Notes: a model not told the origin generated them from the sequence alone. 25,609 nucleotides of DNA from Chara braunii (GCA_003427395.1 BFEA01000023.1:2468959-2494567); one strand, 5' to 3'; shown: positions 9,321-19,404, counted from the first letter of the stretch. Translations and numbers: made by a program.

Positions 9321-11080
9321 GTCACTTGTCCATACTTGGGTCCGTTTGCTAACTCGGGTTTCTTCCACAGAATGATTTCTTCGCCCTTTGGTACCTTAGC
9401 GGGGCGCTGCAGACATGTCAACCCGTCCGCGTTGCCGTGCCTCTCCGTATTTCGGTGGATGATGTCGAAATCGTATTCCTGTAGGCGCACAGCCCACCGT
9501 CCAATCATGCCCGTGTAATCAGTGAGCTTCTTGAGGGCCAATAATGACTCATGATCGGTTACAAGGAGGAACTTTTGTCCGTACAAGTACGGATGGAAGT
9601 GTTGAATTCCCCAGACTACAGCATAGCATTCACCTTGCGAGACGGAATCGTTCCTTCGTTCATCGGGCACCGTACGAGATGTGTACTCGATGACATGCTC
9701 TCGACCGTCGTTCCCTTTCTGCGCTAGAATAGCGGAAATCGCCTCTGGCTGCCAGTCCGTTATGAGAATGAACTGCTTCGTGGGGTCCGGCCGAATCAAA
9801 ATAGGTGTTGTCGCCAAAGCGCCTTTGAGGGTGGCGAAGGCCTGCTCGCACTCTGCGTCCCAACTGAGGGGCTGGTCCTTTCGCACCAGATTCGTGAGAG
9901 GTCGTGCAATAGCCGCAAAACCCTTGATAAAACGGCGGTAGTACGAGGCCAGTCCCAGGAAAACTCGAACCTGCGTCACTGACGTGGGGACGGGAGCATC
10001 TTTCACCGCCGCGACTTTTCTTGAATCTGGTCGCAATCCTCCACGTGTCACCACGTAACCTAAGAATGAGATTTCTGAGAGGAAAAACTCGCTCTTTTCA
10101 AGTGCGATCTTGAACCCAACGTCTCTCAGAACTCCCAGTGTCCATTCGATGTGCTATGCATGCCTGTGAAAGGTCTCCGAGTAGACGAGGATGTCGTCCA
10201 TGTACACGATGACGCATAAATTAATCATCCCCTGAGTGAGCCGCGTCTTGTTGACGAAGTTCTGGAACGTCACGTTCTTAGCCGGTTAAAACGTGGCGGG
10301 CGCATTGCAAATCCCCATTGGACACCGAACCCACTGCCACGTGCCTTCAAACAGTACGAAGACCGTTTTCGACCGATCTTCTTCCTTCACCAGAATATGA
10401 TGGAAGCCTTGGCGAATATCAAATTTACTAAAATAATTAGCACACCCAATCGCATCCCACAAATCATCAATCCTGGGAAGGGGGTACACATCATTGATCG
10501 TGATGTCATTCAACTTACGATAATCAATGCATATGCGAATCGATTCGTTCCTTTTTGGCATTAATACTACCGGGAACGACCATGGTCCAGTAGCGGGTTC
10601 GATCCACCCATTGGCTTCGAATTCTCGAATCCGCTCAAGGGTCGTTTTTCGCTCTACCAGAAATAACCTGTAAGGCTTACAGTGAATCGGGGGATGGTTT
10701 CCAGTTTGAATCTCGTGCTGTATGACGAACGACACTCCAATGTATGTGTCCGTCAGACTAATCGCTCCTTTATATTCTTTTAGAATTTCCGCGATTAGAT
10801 GATGGATCTCATCAGGTACGTATTGTGGCACGTGCATCTCGTACAACTCATTCCATATCCGTACATCGATGTGTTTCGTACTTACCCGCTTAGTGTTTTC
10901 GGGCGGGGGTGCGAAAATAAACGAATTGTCTAACCGCCAGGAGAATACCGTTGTCGGTGCGAATACCCTTGCAATGGTATCCGCCCTGTTTTTTGCGAGT
11001 GACAGGAAGTAACTTCGGTTTGGATTTTTTGAGAGGACAGCGAGAGTCGCGGTAGTGCGTCGAATAAAGGTTGACCATAG
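9321..11080 (-). pseudogene. Reverse transcriptase and RNase H of gypsy pol, with stops
   Basis: One frame covers 10846 to about 9320. An apparent N-terminal extension runs back to about 11080 but is less certain. RT motifs in order: GPWSFPVVLMPKR, RICIDYRKLND, YFSKFDIRQGFHHI (first catalytic Asp), CPMGICNAPATF, and VYMDDILVYS (YMDD at 10193-10204). Then FLGLASYYRRFIKGFA and RNase H with LITDW, Glu in QGECYAVVW, LVTDHESLLALK and HGNADGLT, so its acidic residues are present. In-frame TAA at 10286-10288 and TAG at 10154-10156 interrupt the RT. The RT-RNase H-integrase order is that of Ty3/gypsy, not Ty1/copia. The enzyme would copy element RNA into cDNA; this copy is inactive. Confidence 0.95.
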
Positions 11081-11586
11081 GTTTTAAAAAGCGGAGGGTG
11101 TGTGGGTGCGCAGGTTTGAGGCGCGCGTGATTCCGTTTCTATCATAAAGCCGGCGCGGACGCCGGTCGGTTCATCTCTATTTTTATCTCTATTTTTATTT
11201 TTGTTTCTTTCTAATTGGACTAGGACTTAAGGATATTTTTCTCTGGTTGGTACGGCTGACTGAAGTACGTGTGCGTACGGAGGATGACCTCGACGGCGGC
11301 GATGACGGCGACAGTGTGACCGCGGTAGGTCTTGGCACGCGGGGTAGCCCGAGTGGCAACCGTGGTACAGCTTTGGTAAGTCGGCGCAGACGCTGGGCGG
11401 CCGCGCGCACGGTGGTAGGCAGAGATGAGGCTCAGGCCAATTTCCCTGGCCCTGAGCGCAGCGCCGCACCGCCTTATATGGCACTCCGCGGATATTGGCC
11501 TCAGGCTTGGGCTTAGCCCTATAGGTTACGACATTGGGTCGACGATACGGAGGTTCGGTGATCGAGGCCAGCGGAGCAGCGTGGAG

Positions 11587-11665
11587 CAAAACCTGAAGGG
11601 TTGAGGGACCGACGGGGCTATCCCCCTTGGTTTTGTTAGTGGGTGCGGCGGCGGGCCCGACCCAC
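11587..11665 (+). repeat. Two strong adjacent hairpins
   Basis: CAAAACC (11587-11593) pairs with GGTTTTG (11629-11635), and AAGGG (11596-11600) with CCCTT (11624-11628), giving a 12-bp stem with a two-base bulge. An alternative inner hairpin is GGGG-CTAT-CCCC at 11614-11625. Next to it, GTGGGT (11639-11644) pairs with ACCCAC (11660-11665). Confidence 0.7.
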
Positions 11666-12934
11666 GAGGGAGGTGAGGTGTTTGTAGTTCCTCTCCTTTT
11701 TTCCCGTTTTTTTTTAATTTATTAATCCTTTATTTTTCTTATGCTTTTTGTCATTATCCCCCCTGTTCGCGTCCCGCTTTGGACGCAATACCGGGGTTGA
11801 TGTAGGGCCGCATGGGATGTGTTGTATCCGCAGGGTTGCCTGAAATGCAATTACAAACTGTTTTTGTGGTTGTGTCGGGGCCGCGCCCCGTTTGCCTTGA
11901 GACGCGGTGCCGTGGGTGAGACGCGGGGCCGTGGTTACTTCCAAGGCCTAAGGGCCGAGCTCAGTGGGGACATCCGTGAACTGTTGAAATACAGGCCCAT
12001 GTTCAGGCATCGCGGCAGGCCGAGCCCTTAGTATTGCAGCAGTTGTTTGGAAGAGGGTTTGGCCGGTGGGAGCCCGAAGGCGCGGCGGGCACTAATGCAG
12101 TGAGGCGACGGGGGCTGTCGGACCAGGGGGAAGGAGGGCGGGACTGGCAGAGTGGCGAGAGTGGTGGATGAATCGGGGTGAAGAATAGTGTCGGGTGCGG
12201 AGTGAGCCGGTGTAGGTAGGAGGGGCGGAAGGCTAATCGAACCGGCCAGCAACCGGTTTCCTCGAAGTTCTTCTCGGACAACAGTCGAGATGCCGTAGCC
12301 AGGCTGCGCTGGCCGGTGCGGTGCGTCAGCGGGGCGGGCGCTAGCAGCAAGATGCGGGCCAACAAGCTCTAGAAGTATAAATTGAGAGGCAGCGCCCAGC
12401 TACTCATTCACTCCTGCGGAAGCCATGCGGAAGCGCTGCCTCAACACCCTGTGTAAGGAGGTCTGCGGTATGCCCGAAGGCCGAAGCGGGCGGGGAGGCG
12501 GACAGTGGAGCGGAGCAACAGACTGTGGGGCGACGGTCGGGCCGGCGTGCAGCATGGGAGGGGGATGAACCGGGATGGATCCCCGCGTTAGGTGCATGCG
12601 GAGTGAGAAGGAGACAGGCGGGGGCAGTGAGGATATCGGACGGGCCACTACGGTGGCTGCTGTCGGACGATGGCAGTGGGAGCGAGCGGAGAGGGGTGGC
12701 CTGAAGGCAGGGCGCAGGCGCGAACGAGCAAAGAAGGGGCGGAGCGCTGAAGCAGATGGGCGTTGAGACAGAGAGTGGAGACAACGGGGTGAACGGGGTG
12801 AACCTGGATGGGAGAATGGGACAGGTGTGGGCGCTGCAGAGGAGCGATGAAGGAAGGACGAGCGGAGCAGATAGCATTAGATAGGCAATGGGGCGACGGG
12901 CACTGAGGCGGAGGGAGTCAAAAAACTGAATGAA

Positions 12935-13480
12935 CCGGGGCGGGGTTCTCGTCAGGGTGCGTTCGGAGGAGGAGTGATGTTGTGAGACACCGGTCTCGCT
13001 CGGTCGTAAGCCGTTTTGGACGGGGAAAGAAGCGATCCCGGGGTTCTTGCCCCGAGCGAGTTGAATAGGAAGGTTAGATTTAGAAGACACTCAATAGAAT
13101 AAGAGTTAGTAAGAAAAGAAGGTCCGCGGGGCTATGGCGATGGAGACGAAGGAGAAGGGATGTTGATTGTTGATCTTGCCCGTTCTTTGACGAAAATGGG
13201 CAGAGGTAGACTTGAATCCGGGGTTTTTGGGGCGGGCGACCGGACTTCTTAAGTAAGATCTAGTAAAAAGTTAGTAGATTATGGGTTAGTAGACAAATCT
13301 GTGCGTCGGGGCTATGGCGGAGGAGAAGAGTGACGGGGAGTAGGAAACGAAATACCGCTCGATTCTGGACGAAATCGAGCGGGGAAAGGCTCAAGGTAGG
13401 GGTTTGAACCCTGGGCGAGTTAGAAGGTAAGTTTAGTTTGAGTAAAAGGTTAGTGGACTTGGAGATAGAAGTGGGAGTGA
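12935..13480 (+). repeat. Three ~180-bp tandem units, each with hairpins
   Basis: CGGGGCTATGGCG at 13127-13139 recurs at 13307-13319, a period of 180 bp; a less similar unit precedes them. Each has a hairpin around a TTTGGACG/CTTTGACGA/CTGGACGA-type loop but with different stems: CCGT/ACGG (13011-13014, 13020-13023); TGCCCGTT/AATGGGCA (13177-13184, 13195-13202, one G-T pair); and CCGCTCGATT/AATCGAGCGG (13355-13364, 13373-13382). The first unit is closed by a 9-bp stem CTCGCTCGG/CCGAGCGAG (12995-13003, 13052-13060). Confidence 0.65.
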
Positions 13481-13559
13481 ACCTAGGCTGAAAAGTGTTT
13501 CGGGTACATTCGGTAAGGGGAAAGGGGAGTTCGAAGTGCTAAAGCACCCGGCCGGCACC

Positions 13560-14784
13560 TGGCGGTAGGTTCATTCGAACTTTGCGCATCCTAGCGAAAA
13601 AAGTGGCGGGATGGCAGTCGCAGTACGTAGGCGCGAGTGAGAGGAGAGGACGGGGGGAAGAGAAGAGTAGGAGAGGGGACTACGTACCTGAAAGGTGAGT
13701 GACTGGGCGACCCTGACTGCATGTTGGAGGCTTACCTGGTAGCGTGGGCGGGGCACAATGCACAACTTCATGTTTCGACGGTAGATTTATTCGGGATTGC
13801 TCGTCCCGTCGGTGGAAGAAACCTCCTGCTGTCCCTCTGCGCACATGACTGAAAGCACAGTCTATCTGTTGAAGGATTTCGTCGAGGCATTCTCTTGGCC
13901 AGCGCAACGGGTCAGAGGCAGGGACAGTCCGTGAAGCCAAAATCGTCGCACCCATGGTCGTCACGGCCGTATGAGGGGGGGTTTACCGTCCGGTTGAACT
14001 TACAGCTACGCCGCCATTGTCTTGCCTGCCCCTCGTTCTAGATGCCTCGACAGGTAGAGACTGTTGCCCGTCGCGACTCCTTGAAGAGAATTGTTGGTGA
14101 AGGCCACGGCTGTCGAACTTACCGGCTGCTATGAGTCGCTGCTGAGGTTCTTTCAGTCTACAGGTTGCGACGAACGGTGCGGTGGTAGCCTGAGCACCAG
14201 CCTGCTTGGCTACTATGTTCAAGCTGGGGCTACGGCAGTGGCGGCCAGACGACTGGGGAGTGGAGCCTTGCCACTGGCTGGCCTCAGCTGGTTCTGTGCG
14301 CGGCCACTGTTTGGGTATGCCCTGATTCCGGAAGCCGGAATTGTGATGTGATCAAGGGTGGTCGGGCTGCTATTGTGAGCCGCCGACCGGTACGGAGTGG
14401 CAATGCGTGCGAAAGTTGCTTGACCGGTGTCTGTGTATACCCTGGCGCGCTACATGACTAGTTGAACTGTGTTGCAGCATGCTACGGTGTGGGAGAGATC
14501 GGGCTTTGTGAGGAGATTACCACTGCGAAGTAGGGGTTCGTCAGGAGAGTGAGGTCGGCAGGTTGACTCCAGGCTGACCAAGCGGTTGCTGTTTGGCTGC
14601 CATTGCGGGGCCCTCAGGCGCTGGAAGATAACAAGACCCTCTTCTGAGAGTTGAGTTGCCCCTCCTCTGTATCTCGAGAGTCTGAAACTTCTACTTTTGC
14701 CCTTCTTTCTCTAAGTCTAGTCTCCCGGTTCTAAGAGGAAGGCGGCAGGCGGGGTTGCAACCCGTAATCCGCGCCAAGGCCTCT
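13560..14784. other. Unassigned part of the insertion
   Basis: No gene recognised. Short frames on both strands have no domain. Inverted repeats include the self-complementary GGGTTGCAACCC near 14749-14760 and a GGCCAG/CTGGCC pair near 14243-14282. Confidence 0.4.
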
Positions 14785-14977
14785 GTGGGAGGTTCGCCCC
14801 ACCGATTGCGGGAGCTCTGCCGGAACTCAGGAGGAGTTCTGGAGGCAGGGAACTGTGTGGTAATTCCCTGACCCTTTCTATAAACCCAACTATAACCCCT
14901 AGTTGTATATCTTTCTATGGTTTGACTGGTGTATTGTGTGAATCCTGTACTCTGAATTTGGTCCGACTTTCAGGATT
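14785..14977 (+). repeat. Cluster of five consecutive hairpins
   Basis: GTGGG/CCCAC (14785-14789, 14798-14802). CTGCC-GGAACTC against GAGTTCT-GGA-GGCAG (14817-14848, twelve pairs with a 3-nt bulge). CAGGGAA/TTCCCTG (14846-14852, 14864-14870). CAACTA/TAGTTG (14887-14892, 14900-14905). AATCCTG/CAGGATT (14941-14947, 14971-14977). The second and third share three bases, so they would be alternatives. Confidence 0.7.
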
Positions 14978-15133
14978 TGGGTTCAGACTAAGTAAAGGAA
15001 TGTGTGTGCAATCTCAGTTTTAGTTTTGTTGGCTGCCTGAAAGTAGATTGTGAACAAAAGGGGTTACATTTGGGGGAAGGCTGGGAGGAGGGCAGTATTG
15101 AGTGCAGATTGATTGGGTCATTAAGGCTGGGAG

Positions 15134-15869
15134 GTCCCCATAAGTTTGGGGACGCGCAGCGCTTTGTTTATTTTGGGTTGCATGGAGCGTCAGGCCGCTC
15201 TATAAGTTTAGGTAGCCTGAATGCCTTGGAGGCTGGGAAGTGCCCATAAGTTTGGGGAGACCCGATGCTGTAAATTGCATGGAGGGTCAGAACGCTCTAT
15301 AAGTTTAGGTGACCTGACTGCTCTGACTTGTGAGGGTTTGATTGTGAGTGATTTTCAGGAGCTCAGGGCGCTCTATAAGTTTAGGTACCCTAAGTTGCCT
15401 TGTTTCTTGGGTTTTCTTAGGTTTTCTTGTTTCTGAACGAGGAGGTCTGGACCGCTCTATAAGTTTAGGTGGTTCAGCCCTTTTCCTGTTTTATTCTGAG
15501 GGAGTAATCTTTGGCAAAGGGCAAACTCTTCTTTAAGATTGGATGGTCTGACTATAGCTTATCGTAAATTGAAGAGAGTACAATTAAGAATATAATTGAA
15601 AGTAATCGGACCAATTGAGCTTTGTTTCTAAGATGAATGGCTCAGTCTTACGCCCACCCTAAAGATTAAGTTCAGAGAGATATACATAACTTGGCTATTT
15701 ATACAGTCCAGGGCGACTAGAGTGGTATAGTCATATGCCCAAGAAAGAGAAAAGTTGTGGTGCCCTCTGTTTGTGTATACTTGGCTAAATCAGAACGCTC
15801 TATAAGCTTAGGTAATCTGACTTTAGGCCTGGCTAAGTTGGGCGCGCTATGTAAGTTCAGGTGGCCTGA
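15134..15869 (+). repeat. Eight hairpins sharing an ATAAGTTT loop core, stems varying
   Basis: Loop cores at 15140, 15202, 15246, 15299, 15375, 15459, 15802 (ATAAGCTT) and about 15849 (variant). Six sit in the longer motif CGCTCTATAAGTTTAGGT or a close form. Flanking arms differ but mostly pair: GTCCCC/GGGGAC, TCAGGC/GCCTGA, CCC/GGG, GGTCA/TGACC, CTCAGGG/CCCTAAG (one mismatch), CTGGACC/GGTTCAG (one G-T), TCAGA/TCTGA, TTGGGC/GCCTGA (two G-T). The spacing is irregular, 45 to 340 bp. No ORF runs through the set. Stem change with retained pairing argues for a folded structure. Confidence 0.75.
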
Positions 15870-16119
15870 TATATGCCTTATGTAAGCTGGGTATAAAGGG
15901 CTAAAGCATTGAAAGATCATGAACTATTGTTTGTTCAGGTATACCTTGGGATGACGAGAGTACTCACCTTTGTGGTTTGGCCTGCATGTGACTGAGTGAG
16001 GCTACTAATTAGTCTGAGTTTCAGCTTGACAGATAGTTGCTTTAGTTCGCCGTGTGCTAGAGCGATAGGAGTTAGTTCAATTTCTGCATTTTATGAGCTA
16101 AGTTTTTTTACTTAAATCA

Positions 16120-16490
16120 ATTCTCGCATTTTCTGGGATCTTTTGTTATACTTGGCTTTGTATAAATTTCGGTAAATTACTTTATCTACGGGAAGCGCTG
16201 CCGAAATTTCTACAAATCCAGGGAGTTAGTCAATTCTTGATTTTTCAAAGTTCAACTTGTCTAAAATTTGTATATGGCTTAGTAAAAATATGGAAAGTCT
16301 CCTTTTCTAAAGAGAGTGTTGCCCAAATTTTTGCTAATTCAGGGAGTTAGACAGATTTGGAGTTTGAAAAGTCAAATATTATTTCTGTTTTCATATTCAA
16401 GCTGATATAAATTCTAAAAGGCACTTTTCCTACGGGAAGCGCTGCCGAAATTTTCTTAGTTTGAAGGAGATAGATTATATTTTGACAGGT
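16120..16490 (+). repeat. Three diverged ~122-bp tandem units
   Basis: CTACGGGAAGCGCTGCCG begins at 16186 and again at 16430, 244 bp apart. A decayed middle unit lies near 16306. Each unit is followed by a form of AGGGAGTTAG. In the first, AAATTTCGG (16164-16172) pairs perfectly with CCGAAATTT (16201-16209). Confidence 0.65.
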
Positions 16491-16720
16491 GGCGATTTTA
16501 GTGATCCACCCTAAATAGGAGGGATTCTGCCATTGGTCTACCTTTGCTTTGGGCACTGGCTTAAGAGGTAGGATTAGACTTAGTTGGCAGGTAGTTTGCG
16601 TAAGAATGTGCTATGGAGGTTCATCCCTCATATGCTGATGATTTAGCTTGGGCGTTGACCTGTCTTATGGTACAGGCCTTTCCTTGACATTCGATTCAGG
16701 AATTAAACTAAGTTTCGGCT

Positions 16721-16758
16721 TGATCCTACAAGGATCATCTTCAGTTATCACTGATAAC
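16721..16758 (+). repeat. Two close perfect hairpins
   Basis: TGATCC/GGATCA around a TACAA loop (16721-16737), then GTTATCA-C-TGATAAC (16744-16758), which has a single central base and would be a near-perfect palindrome in duplex DNA. Confidence 0.75.
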
Positions 16759-16759
16759 A

Positions 16760-17500
16760 GGTCGGTTGCCGATTTGTCGGTTTACGATTCAACTCCAATT
16801 CACTCCTGTCACTCAACCTAAAGGCTTTAGCCATGTGATTGAACTGTTTTGTTGTGTTTTCACCCGGACTTTATTGAATGGTCATCCAACAAAAGTACTG
16901 AGTGTTTATTTAAGAGTTGCACGAGTGAGGTTTGTATGGCTAGAGCGAGGGGTATGAGTGCAAGGAATGGTTGAAGTTGACCCAGGGTAGTGCGTGAACT
17001 TTTGTTGAATCTTTGATGTGATTGCAGGTATGTTTGTGGTTCGGACTCTAGATGTGACTGCCTGCGATTACATATATATATGGCTGAGAGGAGTCTCACT
17101 GTGACTGTGAGAAGTGATCATCTTATATAACTAAACCTTTGTATATATTCATATGTGTCTTGGGTACGCACGCGGCTTATTGTGATCGTGCGCAAGGGTT
17201 AGCCAAATTATGGGTTGAGGGAGAAGGAAGACCCTCTTTTATCCTTTGATTCTTAGGGATTTTTATAGTCGGACGTTGGTCCTGGGCCGGGATTCAAGGT
17301 CCTTGTCCAGGACATCCCAAACCCTAGAGTCTGCAGGGAAGGAATCTGCCCCCGTGCAGAGCCTATTTGCCTTGCCTATCGAGACGCTCAGACCAAAGGC
17401 CGGAGGTCTCGCGGCGGCCGCACGACAATTCCTTCAGCCGTGCAATATCGTGAAGGTTTAGACCCTCACGACACTTCGAGTCTGACACATGAGTGTCATA
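16760..17500. other. Unassigned part of the insertion
   Basis: No gene recognised. Inverted pairs CGCACG/CGTGCG near 17166-17191 and GTCCTGG/CCAGGAC (17279-17285, 17307-17313) continue the hairpin-rich character. Confidence 0.4.
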
Positions 17501-17524
17501 AGCGGTGCTCGGATCCACGAGGGA

Positions 17525-17810
17525 CCGCTTGATGATGGGCACAACATAGTACGCCATCATTGCGACTACTTGCGTACGCCTGCATTGCAAGTCGATATGA
17601 GTTAGCCCTGCGTCCACGCGGTATAAGACCGAGAGGGAGTTGTGCCTCGCGTACAGGATAGGGCCTACGCGAGGCACAACTTACATGGAGCTTCCACAAG
17701 CCGCGGTATAAGACCGCGTGCACGCAGGGCTAACTCATATTGACTTGCAATGCAGGCGTACGCAAGTAGTCGCAATGATGGCATACTATGTTGTGCCCAT
17801 CATCAAGCGG
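17525..17810. repeat. 98-bp inverted repeat
   Basis: 17525-17622 is the reverse complement of 17713-17810 with about three mismatches. The 90-bp spacer itself contains complementary ends (GTTGTGCCTCGCGTA against the complement in GCGAGGCACAAC). Confidence 0.85.
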
Positions 17811-17916
17811 TATACTCACGTGAGGATAGGGCCTACGCGAGGTACAACTTACATGGAGCTTCCACAAGTCGCGGTATAAGACCGCGTGGACGCAGGGCTA
17901 ACTCATATCGACTTGC
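17655..17916. repeat. 94-bp direct repeat overlapping the inverted repeat
   Basis: 17655-17748 recurs at 17823-17916 with a handful of changes. Each copy holds the hairpin CGCGGT-ATAAG-ACCGCG. Pieces of the same module occur inverted at 17933-17961 and 18004-18024, and CTCGGATCCACGAGG occurs at about 17508 and 17917. The whole is a mosaic of shuffled modules. Confidence 0.85.
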
Positions 17917-18193
17917 TCGGATCCACGAGGTAAGTTGTGCCTCGCGTAGGCCCTATCCTGTCGTAGGGGCTCGCGAGAGGTATGTCTGGCGCACTCGGTC
18001 GGAGCGGCTTGTGGAAGCTCCATGTATATTCGCGACGAAGAATTTAAATCCAACTCCTGCGTGACGCGGCCGAGAGGGTCCCGCGCTGCCTCGTGCGGTG
18101 CCGGACCGATGTGCTCGACACCGTGGTCATCATCTGTGCATCCTGCTCTCGAATGGCCATGTGTTCTTCCAGTGTTATTCCGTCTCGAACGTC

Positions 18194-19386
18194 CTACCAC
18201 GGCACTGGTTTCGTAGCGATCTTAATTCCGATCCCGGTTTCGAGGCGCTCAGGGGGTTCCAAAGAATTGGTCTCCGCCCCCAAGCGTATCAATCGTATTT
18301 CTTTTGCAGGTGACAAAAGAGATCCAGGGAGATTTATGATGTCGTAGAAGTGTCTTTTGTCATTATATCGTGCGAGCAAAGGGGAGATTCCTTCATACAG
18401 GGTTCGAGGGGTTTCCAAAGAATCGACCATCCTCGAAATTTGCACGAGGGGTTCACCCATAATCATGACTTGCGTTCTTTGTAGACTCTGATCAGTTAGG
18501 CTTAGCGATCTTATGTTTGCTCATTGCATAGGGTAATAGATACGCTGTTGCGCCATTTCTAAAATTACTGGATCGTCCTCGTCACTGCTGTCCATGTCTT
18601 TTGACAGTTGCCCGTTGTCTATGGACTTATCTCGGGTGACTACGCGGAGGGTTCCTGCCATCATGGGAGAAACTCGCGGAGTTACGTTAGTGGTGGTACA
18701 AAGGGTCAATCTCATCGGTACTACATAGCGTTTTTCTCCTGTATTTCGGAGGAAAATCGATCGTCTCTCGAAATCCAAATTGGCTCGCAAGGTCACAAGA
18801 GCGGGAAGGCCGAAAAGGACGTCGTAAGTATTTACGTCCAAAACTACGACATCTCCCAAAGCATGTATTTTCCCTAATCGAAAAGCAACATTGGTCATTT
18901 GTCCCACCGTTTTAATCTTTTCTTCATCTGCCGAAACAAGCTGATATTTTCCGTAAGCATGATTAGATTGTTCTTCCTTTCTTCCCTTTCAACTACCCGT
19001 AACGAGATAGCCAGAACAGCGGCTCCCGGATCGATAATGGCATTATATGGGATTCCCCATATCTCGATATCACATTCTGCAGATTTCTATGGGATCGGTT
19101 TAATCCGTAGAAAGTGATCATCTTTCTGGATTAATCCTAATCGTATCAGGTATGAAGTTTCTGCTGCATTTTCTTCTGGTGTGGGATTTTTCACCTTTGT
19201 GCTCGCTGTTCGGACGAGGGCGAATCGTTTTCGATTCGCTTTGCAGTGCTGCAACATTCGTTTGTTGGCTTGTTCCGATATCGAAAGTAGATGACCAATC
19301 GGAAGAGGAATCCGATGATCCAAAGCTCGAACGATGTTCAAAATATCGATTTCCCCGGTGACGAAGGTGGGTCCTCCTGACTCCAT
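18194..19386 (-). pseudogene. Aspartic protease region (retropepsin) of gypsy, decayed
   Basis: The gag frame continues through TGA 19405-19407 and TAG 19087-19089 into YNAIIDPGAAVLAIS. This matches the D-[ST]-G-A active site of retropepsins except that Pro (CCG, 19027-19029) replaces Ser or Thr. A frameshift follows near 18980. The later half, 18907-18521, reads VLDVNTYDVLFGLPALV, typical of the C-terminal part of these proteases, and ends at TGA 18521-18523. The same frame then continues as a linker to TAG at 18194-18196 and beyond, up to the insertion. The protease would cleave the Gag-Pol polyprotein; this copy would be inactive. Confidence 0.8.
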
Positions 19387-19404
19387 TTCTCCTGGAGACG
19401 GTTG

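Larger units (their letters stand above)
11080..18030. other. Hairpin-rich insertion between protease and RT regions
   Basis: Gypsy coding sequence on the minus strand stops being followable above about 11080 and resumes below about 18190. The ~7 kb between has no recognisable protein domain, many stops in all frames, and very frequent inverted repeats: for example 11587-11635, 12995-13060, 14817-14848, 14846-14870, 14941-14977, 15134-15869, 16164-16209, 16721-16758, 17279-17313 and 17525-17810. It is GC-rich with G on the plus strand from about 11.2 to 13.5 kb and more AT-rich from 15 to 17.3 kb. No LTRs, terminal inverted repeats or target duplication bounding the whole insert were found. 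It may be a nested non-autonomous element or several, or partly an assembly join. Confidence 0.55.

Noticed and set aside
11227-11589. Overlapping open frames on both strands (120 codons minus, 89 codons plus)
   Set aside because: They overlap on opposite strands in GC-rich sequence, and neither has a motif or a neighbour that explains it.
12995-13060. A tRNA-like cloverleaf
   Set aside because: The outer stem and two arms exist, but there is no T-loop consensus, no box A/B match and no recognisable anticodon arm.
12404-13090. A 228-codon minus-strand frame in the GC-rich part of the insertion
   Set aside because: Composition is low-complexity Ser/Pro/Leu/Arg, caused by the G-rich plus strand; no domain; it ends inside hairpin-bearing tandem units.
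14785-14802. A GGTTCG T-loop-like hairpin
   Set aside because: The T-arm resemblance is isolated; no acceptor or anticodon arm lies at the right distance.
17525-17916. A CRISPR-like repeat array
   Set aside because: The repeats are few, ~95 bp long, in both orientations and in a eukaryotic transposon; there is no spacer pattern.
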